Below are positions 1-7,211 of a stretch of DNA of 8,229 bases, piece by piece. The stretch is from an uncultured Kiloniellales bacterium (GTDB taxonomy: Bacteria > Pseudomonadota > Alphaproteobacteria > Kiloniellales > JAKSDN01): positions 1 through 8,229 of the forward strand of contig CALJXB010000362.1 of NCBI GenBank assembly GCA_937974415.1, given 5' to 3'. The notes below the pieces were generated by a model, which saw nothing but the letters and a program-made list of their open reading frames with translations, had not been told where the DNA came from and did not search any database. Made by a program: the position numbers and the translations under genes. Positions within the stretch are counted from its first letter, which is position 1; each line of letters begins with the position of its first letter.

Positions 1-52
1 CATATGGGTGGCTGCTGCGTTTTCACCCACCGGATCTAGAGTATCATCCCCC

Positions 53-802
53 ATGGCGGGCCATTCACAGTTCAAGAACATCATGTACCGCAAGGGCGCG
101 CAGGACAAAAAGCGCGCCAAGCTGTTCTCGCGGCTCAGCCGCGAGCTCACGGTCGCCGCGCGCTCCGGCCTGTCGGATCCCGACATGAACCCGCGGCTGC
201 GTTCGGCGGTCGCTGCGGCGCGCGCCGCCAACATGCCCAAGGACAATATCGAGCGGGCCATCAAGAAGGCCGACTCGTCCGACGACGACGCCAACTACGA
301 GGAGATCCGCTACGAAGGCTATGGCCCGGGGGGTGCTGCGATCATCGTCGAGACCCTGACCGACAACCGCAATCGCACGGCCTCGGAGGTGCGCACGGCC
401 TTCGGCAAGCATGGCGGCAGCCTGGGTGAGTCGAACAGCGTCGCTTTTCTCTTCGACCGGGTCGGCCAGATCGTCTACGACCGGGAGGCCGGGTCCAGCG
501 ACGAGGTCTTCGAGGCTGCGGTCGAAGCCGGCGCCGACAATGTCGAGTCCGCTGGCGAGGCCCACGAAGTCATCTGCGCGCCGGACGATCTCGCCGCGGT
601 CCGCGAGGCTCTGGAAGAGCGCCTCGGTCCGCCGCGCGAGGCGCAGCTGGCCTGGAAACCCCTATCCACGGTCCAAATCGAAGATCCCGACGCAGACTCC
701 CTGATCAAGCTCCTGGGTGCCCTCGACGAAAGCGACGATGTCCAGCAGGTCTCGGCCAATTTCGAGATCTCGGACGACGTCATGGCCCGTCTCACGGCCT
801 GA
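53..802 (+). CDS. yebC: YebC/TACO1-family translation factor (249 aa)
   Basis: YebC proteins were long called transcriptional regulators; newer work on the YebC/TACO1 family ties them to the ribosome and to relief of stalling at proline-rich stretches. The start at 53 gives the family N-terminus [10 protein letters not shown], whereas an in-frame ATG at 8 would add 15 residues unlike the family. No strong Shine-Dalgarno is visible before 53. Family marks include [12 protein letters not shown] (15-25), [13 protein letters not shown] (61-73), [19 protein letters not shown] (87-105) and [16 protein letters not shown] (107-122). Length matches the usual roughly 245-250 aa. Residue 12 is Tyr where most family members have His (NIxHRK). 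The gene lies 25 bases before ruvC, the same neighbour seen in many proteobacteria including E. coli. Identity is very secure; the exact cellular role here is inferred from the family. Confidence 0.96.
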   Translation: MAGHSQFKNIMYRKGAQDKKRAKLFSRLSRELTVAARSGLSDPDMNPRLRSAVAAARAANMPKDNIERAIKKADSSDDDANYEEIRYEGYGPGGAAIIVETLTDNRNRTASEVRTAFGKHGGSLGESNSVAFLFDRVGQIVYDREAGSSDEVFEAAVEAGADNVESAGEAHEVICAPDDLAAVREALEERLGPPREAQLAWKPLSTVQIEDPDADSLIKLLGALDESDDVQQVSANFEISDDVMARLTA

Positions 803-815
803 TCGACGCGGCGGT

Positions 816-820
816 GGAGA
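816..820 (+). promoter_or_regulatory. Shine-Dalgarno that sets the ruvC TTG start
   Basis: GGAGA ends seven bases before the TTG at 828. No ATG or GTG near the conserved RuvC N-terminus offers an alternative, so this site decides the start codon. Confidence 0.6.
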
Positions 821-827
821 CGGATCC

Positions 828-1388
828 TTGAGGCGCCTGATCGGACTGGACCCAGGGCTTCGCCATACCGGCTGGGGCGTCATCGATGCCGATGCGACCC
901 GTCTCAGCCATGTGGCGAACGGGGTGATCGACTCCGACGCTAGCTTGGATCTGACCGAGCGTCTCGTGCAGATCCACGTGGCTTTGAGGCAGGTGCTCGA
1001 GGCTTACCGACCCGAGGAGGCTGCCGTCGAGGCCTCGTTGGTCAATCGCAACCCGACGTCCTCGCTGAAGCTCGGCGTCGCCCGCGGCGTGGTCCTTCTG
1101 ACGCCGGGTCTCGCCGGCCTGCCGGTGACCGAATATTTACCGAATATCGTGAAGAAATCGGTCGTCGGAACCGGCCATGCGGCCAAGGAGCAAATCCAGG
1201 TCATGATGCGCCATCTCCTGCCGGGCGCCCAGATCGAGTCCCCCGATGCGGCCGACGCGCTGGCGGTCGCCATCTGTCACAGCCATCACGCGGCAACCCG
1301 GCGACGCTGGGCGGCCGGGCGAGACGGCAAGGAGACGGCTGCAAATCTGGCGGCGACCCGCTCCGTGCCGGGGGGAGGCGCCACATGA
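828..1388 (+). CDS. ruvC: Holliday junction resolvase RuvC (186 aa)
   Basis: RuvC is the dimeric, magnesium-dependent endonuclease that makes paired nicks in Holliday junctions after RuvAB branch migration. The four catalytic acids are all visible: D8 in IGLDPG, E68 in AAVEAS, and D140 and D143 in [11 protein letters not shown]. The helix motif NPTSSLKLG (75-83) and [11 protein letters not shown] (112-122) are also typical. The start is TTG at 828; earlier in-frame codons overlap yebC and encode residues unlike RuvC. The position matching the aromatic F69 of E. coli RuvC is Leu here (L71), and the usual LGQARG reads LGVARG. The Arg/Gly/Ala-rich tail (158-186) looks unstructured. The stop overlaps the ruvA start as ATGA. 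Identity is secure; the start is slightly less so. Confidence 0.95.
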   Translation: MRRLIGLDPGLRHTGWGVIDADATRLSHVANGVIDSDASLDLTERLVQIHVALRQVLEAYRPEEAAVEASLVNRNPTSSLKLGVARGVVLLTPGLAGLPVTEYLPNIVKKSVVGTGHAAKEQIQVMMRHLLPGAQIESPDAADALAVAICHSHHAATRRRWAAGRDGKETAANLAATRSVPGGGAT

Positions 1389-2014
1389 TCGGCAAGTTGA
1401 CGGGCGTGCTCGAATCCAGTGGCGAGGACTGGGCCCTGGTCGACGTCAACGGCGTTGGCTACGTGGTCTTCTGCTCGGCCCGGACCCTGGAACGCGCCGG
1501 CCGGCCCGGCGACGGGGTCAGCCTGCTGATCGAGACCCACGTGCGCGAAGATCACATTCACCTCTACGGCTTTGCCGATCCGGGCGAGCGCGACTGGTTT
1601 CGCCTGCTGTCCACGGTGCAGGGGGTGGGTGCCAAGATGGCCCTGGCGGTGCTGTCGACCCTCTCGCCCGGCGATCTCATCCAGGCCATCGCCGCCCAAG
1701 ACAAGGCGGTGCTCGCCCGGGCCAACGGGGTTGGCCCCAAACTCGCGGCCCGCATCGTGGCCGAGCTCAAGGACAAGGCCGGGGCCGCCGCCTTGGGACC
1801 GGCTGCCGCGCTGGGCGCCGGCCCGGGGGTCGGCTCTTCGACGGGTGTGGGCGGACTCGAGGCGCCGGCGGAAGACGCGCTTTCGGCCCTGGTCAACCTG
1901 GGCTACGGCCGTAGCGAGGCGCTCGGCGCCGTGGTGGTGGCCAGCCGCAAGCTAGGTGCCAAGGCGCCCCTGGCCTCGCTCATCAAGGAAGGCCTCAAGG
2001 AGTTGTCGGCATGA
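1385..2014 (+). CDS. ruvA: Holliday junction DNA helicase subunit RuvA (209 aa)
   Basis: RuvA binds the four-way junction as a tetramer or octamer and loads the RuvB motors. Three domains can be traced: an N-terminal OB fold (1-63, starting MIGKLTG) with the acidic pin E55-D56 that separates strands; a double helix-hairpin-helix domain with VQGVGAKMA (78-86) and [12 protein letters not shown] (113-124); then a Gly/Ala/Pro-rich flexible linker (about 133-160) leading to the C-terminal RuvB-contacting domain (about 161-209, containing [15 protein letters not shown]). Length is normal for the family. GGGGGAGG lies just upstream of the ATG, which overlaps the ruvC stop by four bases, and the gene in turn overlaps ruvB by four bases. 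This indicates coupled translation and matched subunit supply. Nothing appears broken. Confidence 0.97.
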   Translation: MIGKLTGVLESSGEDWALVDVNGVGYVVFCSARTLERAGRPGDGVSLLIETHVREDHIHLYGFADPGERDWFRLLSTVQGVGAKMALAVLSTLSPGDLIQAIAAQDKAVLARANGVGPKLAARIVAELKDKAGAAALGPAAALGAGPGVGSSTGVGGLEAPAEDALSALVNLGYGRSEALGAVVVASRKLGAKAPLASLIKEGLKELSA

Positions 2015-3072
2015 CCGAGGCTTCGCTGGACGGCGCGCGCATGGTGGCGCCGGAGGTCGGCGAGGAGGATGCCGGCGAGCCGTCCCTGCGCCCCGCCCGG
2101 CTGGCCGAGTTCATCGGCCAGCGCCAGCTCCGGGCCAATCTGGAGGTCTTCATCCGCGCCGCCTGCGACCGCGGCGAGGCCTTGGACCACGTCCTATTGC
2201 ACGGGCCGCCGGGGCTCGGCAAAACGACCCTGGCGCAGATCGTCGCCCGCGAGCTCGGCGTCGGATTTCGCGCGACCTCCGGCCCGGTCATCGTCCGCGC
2301 CGGCGATCTGGCGGCGCTGCTGACCAACCTGGAGCCCCGCGACGTCATTTTCATCGACGAAATCCACCGCCTCAATCCGGCGGTCGAGGAAATACTCTAT
2401 CCGGCGATGGAGGATTTCCAGCTCGACCTCATCATCGGCGAGGGACCCGCCGCCCGCTCGGTGCGCATCGATCTGCCGCCCTTCACCCTGGTCGGGGCGA
2501 CGACGCGCTCCGGCCTGATCACCACGCCCCTGCGCGAGCGGTTCGGCATTCCCTTGCGGGTCGATTTCTACGAGCCCGACGAGCTCACCCAGATCGTGCT
2601 GCGCGGCGCCGAGATCCTGAGCATGACCATCACCGCCGAGGGGGCGTCCGAGATCGCGCGCCGCGCCCGCGGCACGCCGCGGGTCGCCGGGCGCCTGCTG
2701 CGGCGGGTGCGGGATTTTGCCGCGGTTTCCAAGTTGGAACGCGTCGATGCCGCGGCGGCCGACGGCGCCCTGCGCCGGCTCGAAGTCGACGAGCGGGGCC
2801 TCGACGCCATGGACCGGCGTTTCCTCGCCTGCATCGCCGAGAGCTATGGCGGCGGGCCGGTCGGCGTCGAGACGCTGTCCGCCGCCCTGTCGGAGCAGAA
2901 GGACGTGATCGAGGAAGTCATCGAGCCCTACCTGATCCAGCAGGGCCTGCTGCAAAGAACCTCGCGGGGCCGGGTCCTGGCGCTTGCCGGCTATGGCTAT
3001 CTCGGGCTCGAAGCGCCGCGCCAGGTCGCGCAGCTGCCGCTGCTCGATGGCGACGCAGAGGAAGGCACATGA
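2011..3072 (+). CDS. ruvB: Holliday junction branch-migration ATPase RuvB (353 aa)
   Basis: RuvB is the hexameric AAA+ motor that pumps DNA through the RuvA-bound junction. Visible motifs are Walker A GPPGLGKT (65-72, with K71), Walker B with DEIH (116-119), sensor 1 GATTRSG (162-168), LRERFG (174-179) carrying the arginine finger, and sensor 2 GTPR (221-224) in [16 protein letters not shown]. The C-terminal winged-helix domain spans about 260-335 and includes [16 protein letters not shown] and GYGYLGL. The N-terminal [11 protein letters not shown] (28-37) is also family-typical, preceded by about 25 acidic, variable residues. AAGGAG at 1997-2002 stands eight bases before the ATG, which overlaps the ruvA stop as ATGA. 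The gene ends in an ATGA overlap with ybgC. Identity and completeness are very secure. Confidence 0.97.
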   Translation: MTEASLDGARMVAPEVGEEDAGEPSLRPARLAEFIGQRQLRANLEVFIRAACDRGEALDHVLLHGPPGLGKTTLAQIVARELGVGFRATSGPVIVRAGDLAALLTNLEPRDVIFIDEIHRLNPAVEEILYPAMEDFQLDLIIGEGPAARSVRIDLPPFTLVGATTRSGLITTPLRERFGIPLRVDFYEPDELTQIVLRGAEILSMTITAEGASEIARRARGTPRVAGRLLRRVRDFAAVSKLERVDAAAADGALRRLEVDERGLDAMDRRFLACIAESYGGGPVGVETLSAALSEQKDVIEEVIEPYLIQQGLLQRTSRGRVLALAGYGYLGLEAPRQVAQLPLLDGDAEEGT

Positions 3073-3557
3073 ACGCCGCCATGGACAGTCTGACGGGGCA
3101 TGTCCAGGACGGCCGCCACGTCCTGCCCCTCAGGGTCTACTACGAGGACACCGATTCGGGCGGCCTGGTCTATTACGCCAACTACCTGAGATTCGCCGAA
3201 CGGGCACGCACCGAAATGCTGCGCCTGGCGGGCTTCGATCATGGCGCGCTGTCCGACCGCTTCGGCCTCGCCTTCGTGGTGCGCGATTGCACCGTGTCGT
3301 ACCGGAGCCCGGCGCGCCTCGACGATCTCTTGGAGGTGCGCTCGCGGTTCCTCGAGGTGGGCGGCGCTTCGCTGACCGCGGAGCAAGTGATCAGCCGCGA
3401 GACGACGGAACTGGCGCACCTCGATGTGCGCCTGGCCTGTATGACCGGCGGCGGACGGCCGTCGCGCATTCCAAACCCGTTGCGGGAGGCCTTGCAAACC
3501 TACCGCGGCGACACGGTGACTGACACAGACAACGAACCAACAGAAAGGCGGGATTGA
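3069..3557 (+). CDS. ybgC: Tol-Pal-associated acyl-CoA thioesterase YbgC (162 aa)
   Basis: YbgC is a cytoplasmic hotdog-fold (4HBT) thioesterase that hydrolyses acyl-CoA substrates and almost always precedes tolQ in proteobacteria; its link to envelope function is not fully defined. The signature [17 protein letters not shown] (24-40) holds the catalytic Asp; the family's frequent YHANYL reads YYANYL here. [12 protein letters not shown] (44-55) and the strands [15 protein letters not shown] (84-98) follow. The start at 3069 overlaps the ruvB stop (ATGA) and has AGGAAGG at 3059-3065. A second ATG at 3081 (M5) is possible and would also leave the fold intact. The frame stays open far upstream but only as a shadow of ruvB. 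The last 18 residues are polar and Thr/Asp/Glu-rich. The stop lies three bases before tolQ. Confidence 0.94.
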   Translation: MNAAMDSLTGHVQDGRHVLPLRVYYEDTDSGGLVYYANYLRFAERARTEMLRLAGFDHGALSDRFGLAFVVRDCTVSYRSPARLDDLLEVRSRFLEVGGASLTAEQVISRETTELAHLDVRLACMTGGGRPSRIPNPLREALQTYRGDTVTDTDNEPTERRD

Positions 3558-3560
3558 GCC

Positions 3561-4304
3561 ATGGAGCAAGAAACCATGGAAGCGGTGGCCGTCGAGAGCA
3601 CCAGCCTGGGGCAGGAGTCGGCCTACGACCTGACGATCTGGGGCCTCTTCGCCGATGCCGACCTGGTCGTCCAAGTGGTGCTGATTATGCTGCTCCTAGC
3701 CTCCTTCTGGACCTGGGCGATCATCTTCGAAAAGTGGCTGCGCATGCGCCGGCTGAAGGCGCGGGCCGAGGACTTCGAGGAGGATTTCTGGTCCGGAGGA
3801 TCGCTCGACGACCTCTACGAGCAGATGGATCAGCGGCCGAACGACCCCATGTCGGCAATCTTCGTGTCGGCGATGAAGGAGTGGCGCCGCTCGACGGCCA
3901 GAGGCGGGCTCGAGAACGAACGCAACAAGGTGAGCCTGCAGCAGCGCATCGAGCGGGTCATGGAGATCACCCTGGGCCGGGAGATGCAGCGCCTCGAGCG
4001 GCAAATGATCTTCCTCGCTTCGGTGGGGTCGGCGGCGCCTTTCGTCGGCCTGTTTGGCACCGTCTGGGGCATCATGAACGCCTTCACCTCGATCGCCGCC
4101 AGCAAGAACACGACCCTGGTGGTGGTCGCGCCCGGCATCGCCGAGGCCCTCTTCGCCACCGCCTTGGGGCTGGTCGCGGCGATCCCGGCGGTGATCGGGT
4201 TCAACAAGCTGTCGACCGACCTTGGCCGCTACAGCGGGCGGTTGGACGCCTTCGCCGGCGAGTTCGCGGCGATCCTGTCCCGCCAGCTCGAGGAGCCGCG
4301 CTGA
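3561..4304 (+). CDS. tolQ: Tol-Pal proton-channel subunit TolQ (247 aa)
   Basis: TolQ is the inner-membrane stator-like subunit of the TolQR motor (MotA/TolQ/ExbB family) that uses the proton motive force to energise TolA. Three membrane spans are visible at about 36-56, 149-172 and 187-214, with a large cytoplasmic loop (about 60-148) between the first two. The conserved channel-lining threonines are present as T167 in LFGTVWGIM and T200 in [24 protein letters not shown] (191-197) is the family signature. The start ATG at 3561 follows the ybgC stop by three bases and an A-rich, probably unstructured stretch (about 3526-3550). A second ATG at 3576 (M6) has GGAG nine bases before it and could be the true start; both keep all conserved regions. 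Length fits the family. It is close to, but not likely to be, ExbB, because tolR, tolA, tolB and pal follow. Confidence 0.96.
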   Translation: MEQETMEAVAVESTSLGQESAYDLTIWGLFADADLVVQVVLIMLLLASFWTWAIIFEKWLRMRRLKARAEDFEEDFWSGGSLDDLYEQMDQRPNDPMSAIFVSAMKEWRRSTARGGLENERNKVSLQQRIERVMEITLGREMQRLERQMIFLASVGSAAPFVGLFGTVWGIMNAFTSIAASKNTTLVVVAPGIAEALFATALGLVAAIPAVIGFNKLSTDLGRYSGRLDAFAGEFAAILSRQLEEPR

Positions 4305-4305
4305 C

Positions 4306-4785
4306 ATGTCTTCGGATTTCATCTCCCGCAGGAACGGCCGCCGCCAGCGCCGCGCGGCCTACCGGCCGATGAGCGAAATCAACGTGACGCCCTTCGTCGA
4401 CGTCATGCTGGTGCTGCTGATCGTCTTCATGATCACCGCGCCGCTGTTGACCGTCGGCGTTCCCGTCGATTTGCCCAAGACCAAGGCGCAGCCCTTGTCC
4501 CAGCCCGAGGAGCCGCTGGTGATCTCGGTCAATGCCGAGGGCGAGATCTATGTCCAGGAAACCTCGGTTCCCTTGGAAGGCCTGGTGCCGCGGCTGATCG
4601 CGATCACCGAGAACAACGCGGACACCCGGATCTACCTGCGCGGCGACCGCACAATCGCCTACGGCCGCATGATGCAGGTCATGGGCCACGTGAATGCCGC
4701 CGGCTTCCGCCGGGTTGCGCTGATCGCCGAATTGCCCGACGCCGCCAACGATGCGGCCGGCAAGGACGACGACCGGAACGGTTGA
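4306..4785 (+). CDS. tolR: Tol-Pal motor subunit TolR (159 aa)
   Basis: TolR pairs with TolQ to form the proton-driven motor; its single membrane helix carries the proton-accepting Asp and its periplasmic domain interacts with peptidoglycan. A basic N-terminus (8-20) precedes [20 protein letters not shown], with the essential Asp at D32 (D23 in E. coli) in a helix spanning about 30-50. PVDLPKTKA (53-61) and the ExbD/TolR periplasmic fold (about 68-145, with [11 protein letters not shown]) follow. The C-terminus is acidic and polar. The ATG comes one base after the tolQ stop, with GAGGAG at 4290-4295. Further upstream in-frame ATGs lie inside tolQ and encode unrelated residues. All expected parts are present. 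Confidence 0.95.
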   Translation: MSSDFISRRNGRRQRRAAYRPMSEINVTPFVDVMLVLLIVFMITAPLLTVGVPVDLPKTKAQPLSQPEEPLVISVNAEGEIYVQETSVPLEGLVPRLIAITENNADTRIYLRGDRTIAYGRMMQVMGHVNAAGFRRVALIAELPDAANDAAGKDDDRNG

Positions 4786-4789
4786 CGTC

Positions 4790-5635
4790 ATGCGCCAGGG
4801 CGCCATCTTTTCCGCGGTTTTGCACCTTACGGTGTTCGTAATGCTGTTCTTCGGGCTGCCGTCGATGGCGCCCGATGCCTTGTTGGCGCCGGAGATCCCC
4901 ATCGAAATCATCACTTTCCCCGAGCCGAGCGAGCCCCTGCCCGAGCCGGAGCCCGAGCCGGAACAGATCGCGGAACTGCCGCCGCCGGCGCCCAAGCCCG
5001 AGCCCTTGCCCGAACCGGAGCCCGAGCCCGAGCCGATCCCGCTTGCCGAAGCCGAGCCCGAACCGGAGCCGGAACCCGAGCCCGAGCCTCCACCGGAGCC
5101 TGAGGCCGAGCCCGAGCCGGAGCCCGAACACGTCAAGACCCCGCCCAAGCCCAAGATGAAGCCCCTGCAGCAGGTGGCGGAGGCGGACCGGAAGGAACAG
5201 GAGCCGCCGCCGGAAGACCGCTTGACCTCGATCCTGAAGAATGTCGAGAAGCTGAAAGATCAGGCGGCCGAAAGCACCCAGCTGGCCGACGCCAGCCAGT
5301 CGCGGGTGAGCCAGGCCAGCGCCATCGAACAGAACGCCATGGTGCGCGCCATTCAGGAGCAGATGTCGCGCTGCTGGCGGATCGACGCAGGCGCCCGCGA
5401 TGCCGACAGCCTGATCGTGGAAATTCGCGTCAAATTGAATCCCGATGCCACGGTGCGCGACGCCACGATCGTGGATTTCGAGCGCATGTTCACGGATTCC
5501 TTTTTCCGCAGCGCGGCGGAGAACGCGCGCCGCGCGATCCTGCGCTGCAGCCCATTCACGCTGCCGGCCAACAAGTACGAGGTCTGGCGCGAATTGACCC
5601 TGAGGTTCGATCCAAGCCGCATGTTCGGCGGCTGA
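4790..5635 (+). CDS. tolA: TolA with Pro-Glu-rich periplasmic rod (281 aa)
   Basis: TolA carries energy from TolQR across the periplasm to TolB and Pal. The single N-terminal membrane helix is about 4-24, with S8 and H12 spaced as in the first half of the E. coli SHLS motif that contacts TolQR; the later L and S positions are not kept. Residues 44-113 form an extreme Pro-Glu tract (31 Pro and 25 Glu of 70, one Lys). A mixed linker with a likely helix follows (about 143-175), then the C-terminal TolA/TonB-like domain (about 178-278) with SRCWRID and LRCSPFTLP, whose cysteines C195 and C253 may form a disulphide. The usual long Ala/Lys-rich helix is absent and the protein is much shorter than the 421-residue E. 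coli TolA. The gene begins four bases after tolR; the Shine-Dalgarno is weak (GGAA at 4775-4778). TonB is an alternative label, but position in the cluster strongly favours TolA. Confidence 0.9.
   Translation: MRQGAIFSAVLHLTVFVMLFFGLPSMAPDALLAPEIPIEIITFPEPSEPLPEPEPEPEQIAELPPPAPKPEPLPEPEPEPEPIPLAEAEPEPEPEPEPEPPPEPEAEPEPEPEHVKTPPKPKMKPLQQVAEADRKEQEPPPEDRLTSILKNVEKLKDQAAESTQLADASQSRVSQASAIEQNAMVRAIQEQMSRCWRIDAGARDADSLIVEIRVKLNPDATVRDATIVDFERMFTDSFFRSAAENARRAILRCSPFTLPANKYEVWRELTLRFDPSRMFGG
4919..5128 (+). repeat. Degenerate hexanucleotide repeat coding for (Pro-Glu)n in tolA
   Basis: The tract is built from imperfect copies of CCCGAG/CCGGAG (Pro-Glu codon pairs), broken by short inserts around 4970-5000, 5030-5055 and 5092-5100. 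All interruptions keep the tolA frame. The proline wobble base alternates between C and G, so the repeat is old enough to have diverged or is held at protein level. The opposite strand reads as Gly-Ser repeats, an artefact of the tract. Confidence 0.85.
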
Positions 5636-5647
5636 TACGCGAGAACG

Positions 5648-5656
5648 GGAGTAGGA
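5648..5656 (+). promoter_or_regulatory. Shine-Dalgarno region for tolB
   Basis: GGAG at 5648-5651 lies nine bases before a TTG at 5661. The overlapping AGGA at 5653-5656 lies 13 bases before an ATG at 5670. The first spacing is the better one and favours the TTG start. Confidence 0.45.
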
Positions 5657-5660
5657 CGTT

Positions 5661-7058
5661 TTGATTGGAATGACTGGCTATCGTTCGATCCGGCCGGCGA
5701 CCCGAAAGACTCCGGGGCCAGCGCTGGCCGTGCGGACACTGGTTTGGGCCCTGGCGGCTCTGGGTGTCGTTGCCGTTTCGGCTTGGGCCACTCCGCTGCG
5801 CGCGGAGCTGCGCGTGGACATCACCCAGGGCGTGCCGGAACCGCTGCCCATCGCCATCAACAATTTCTACGGCGCCAGCCCCGAGGTCGCCAAGACGGGA
5901 CAGGACTTGGCCCAGGTGATCGCGTCCGATTTGGAGCGTTCGGGAATTTTCCGTCCGATCGACCAGCGCGCCTTCATCCAAAGCGTCGACAGCCTGCTTG
6001 GCGGCCCGCGCTTCGGCGACTGGCGGCTGATCAACGCCCAGGCCTTGGTGCACGGCGCCATCGAAACCCAGGCCGACGGCCGGCTCAGGGTCGAGTTTCG
6101 CCTGTGGGACGTCTTTGCCGAGCAGCAGATGACAGGGCTGGCCTATTTCACGACGCCCTCGAATTGGCGGCGGGTCGCCCACATCATCTCCGATGCCATC
6201 TACAAGCGGCTGACCGGCGAGGGCGGCTATTTCGACACCCGCATCGTCTACGTGGCCGAGAACGGCCCGCAGAACCGCCGGGTGAAGCGCCTGGCGATCA
6301 TGGATCAGGATGGCGAGAACCATCGCTATCTGACCGACGGCGCGAACCTCGTGCTGACGCCGCGCTTTTCGCCGACCACCCAGGAAATCACCTATCTCTC
6401 CTACAGTCAGCGAAATCCACGGGTCTACCTCTTCAATCTGAACACCGGCCAGCAGGAAGTGCTCGGCGATTTTCCCGGCATGACCTTCGCGCCGCGTTTC
6501 TCGCCGGACGGCAACAAGGTCATCATGAGCATGGCCAAGGACGGCAATTCCGACATCTACATGATGGACTTGCGGACCCGCCAGGTAACCCAACTGACGG
6601 CGCATCCGGCGATCGACACCTCGCCCTCCTTCTCGCCGGATAACAAACAAATTGTGTTCAATTCGGACCGGGGCGGCGCGCAACAGCTCTATATCATGGA
6701 GGCCGACGGCAGCAACGTGCGGCGTATTAGCTTCAATCAGGGCCGTTACGCGACGCCGGTGTGGTCGCCGCGTGGCGACTTGATCGCCTTTACCCGCATG
6801 TCCCAAGGCCGGTTTTACATCGGCGTCATGAAGCCCGATGGCAGTGGCGAGCGCATGCTGGCCGACGGATTCCTAGTTGAAAGCCCGACCTGGGCGCCCA
6901 ACGGGCGGATCCTTTCGTTCTTCCGGCAGTCGCCGGCGAATCAACGCGGAGAGTTTTCAAGTAAAGTTTACACAATTGATCTTACTGGCTTCAATGAAAG
7001 GGAAGTTTTGACGCCGATAGATGGGTCGGATCCGGCCTGGTCGCCCTTGATTCCCTGA
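5661..7058 (+). CDS. tolB: Tol-Pal periplasmic beta-propeller protein TolB (465 aa)
   Basis: TolB is the periplasmic partner that binds Pal and the TolA C-terminal domain, cycling Pal between bound and free states. It has an N-terminal signal peptide (hydrophobic core about 26-43, likely cleaved after A48 in PLRA-EL), an alpha/beta domain (about 50-188) and a six-bladed propeller (about 190-465) with repeated PD40 motifs: [32 protein letters not shown] and WAPNGRIL. The mature N-terminus [10 protein letters not shown] corresponds to the segment used to contact Pal. The start is uncertain: TTG 5661 (best Shine-Dalgarno spacing), ATG 5670, or GTG 5730, which would give a conventional 25-residue signal peptide instead of a long N-region. 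It follows tolA by 25 bases. Codons 432-450 near the end are markedly AT-rich, unlike the rest. Identity is very secure. Confidence 0.95.
   Translation: MIGMTGYRSIRPATRKTPGPALAVRTLVWALAALGVVAVSAWATPLRAELRVDITQGVPEPLPIAINNFYGASPEVAKTGQDLAQVIASDLERSGIFRPIDQRAFIQSVDSLLGGPRFGDWRLINAQALVHGAIETQADGRLRVEFRLWDVFAEQQMTGLAYFTTPSNWRRVAHIISDAIYKRLTGEGGYFDTRIVYVAENGPQNRRVKRLAIMDQDGENHRYLTDGANLVLTPRFSPTTQEITYLSYSQRNPRVYLFNLNTGQQEVLGDFPGMTFAPRFSPDGNKVIMSMAKDGNSDIYMMDLRTRQVTQLTAHPAIDTSPSFSPDNKQIVFNSDRGGAQQLYIMEADGSNVRRISFNQGRYATPVWSPRGDLIAFTRMSQGRFYIGVMKPDGSGERMLADGFLVESPTWAPNGRILSFFRQSPANQRGEFSSKVYTIDLTGFNEREVLTPIDGSDPAWSPLIP
6954..7010 (+). other. AT-rich codon island at the 3' end of tolB
   Basis: Of 57 bases only 18 are G or C (about 32%), against roughly 65% around it. 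Of 19 codons only five end in G or C, and AAA, ACA, ATT, CTT, AGT and TCA occur together. The encoded residues still form the last propeller blade, so this is not a frame error. It lies about 200 bases before pal and may mark an internal regulatory or less structured region; function is unknown. Confidence 0.6.
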
Positions 7059-7123
7059 ATCGAGGCCGGTATAGTCCGCAGGACCTCAGGAAGGGGGCCA
7101 CGCTTAAGAGCAAGGCGTTGGTC

Positions 7124-7152
7124 TTGACACAGAGTCAGGCGGCTTCTCGATC
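7124..7152 (+). promoter_or_regulatory. Possible sigma-70-type promoter for pal
   Basis: A perfect TTGACA stands at 7124-7129 in the 153-base gap between tolB and pal. The -10 region about 17 bases on (near 7147-7152, TCGATC) is a poor match to TATAAT, but alphaproteobacterial promoters often rely mainly on the -35. The site is 83 bases before the pal ATG. No clear terminator follows tolB, so pal may be served both by read-through and by this promoter. Confidence 0.3.
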
Positions 7153-7161
7153 AAAGTGATC
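7149..7161. repeat. Small dyad (possible operator) upstream of pal
   Basis: GATCA and TGATC form an inverted repeat around AAG, overlapping the presumed -10/start region of the candidate pal promoter. It is short enough to occur by chance; a regulatory role is only a possibility. Confidence 0.2.
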
Positions 7162-7211
7162 AGTCGAGGTCGATTCAGCAGCATTCCGCCGGCGTTTGGA
7201 AAGGGCATGAT

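Noticed and set aside
5..29. Weak hairpin TGGGTG/CACCCA before yebC
   Set aside because: Only six base pairs around a 13-base loop at the window edge; no context to support a terminator or riboswitch.
8..52. Possible longer YebC from the ATG at 8
   Set aside because: The 15 added residues do not resemble the family N-terminus, which begins exactly at 53.
2671..2706. RuvB sensor-2 region reads [10 protein letters not shown] rather than E. coli GTPRIANRLL
   Set aside because: As I recall, Gly at this position is common in alphaproteobacterial RuvB; the sensor Arg is intact.
1956..3068. Open frame extending 371 codons upstream of ybgC
   Set aside because: It overlaps ruvB in another frame with Arg/Pro/Ala-rich, low-complexity translation; the YbgC fold begins only after 3069.
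4201..5154. Minus-strand frame of 317 codons rich in Gly-Ser repeats
   Set aside because: It is the reverse reading of the tolA Pro-Glu tract and tolR; it has no family resemblance and its repeats follow from the sense codons.
5556..6806. Minus-strand frame of 416 codons opposite tolB
   Set aside because: Long antisense frames are expected in GC-rich genes with G/C wobble bases; tolB on the + strand has clear motifs throughout.
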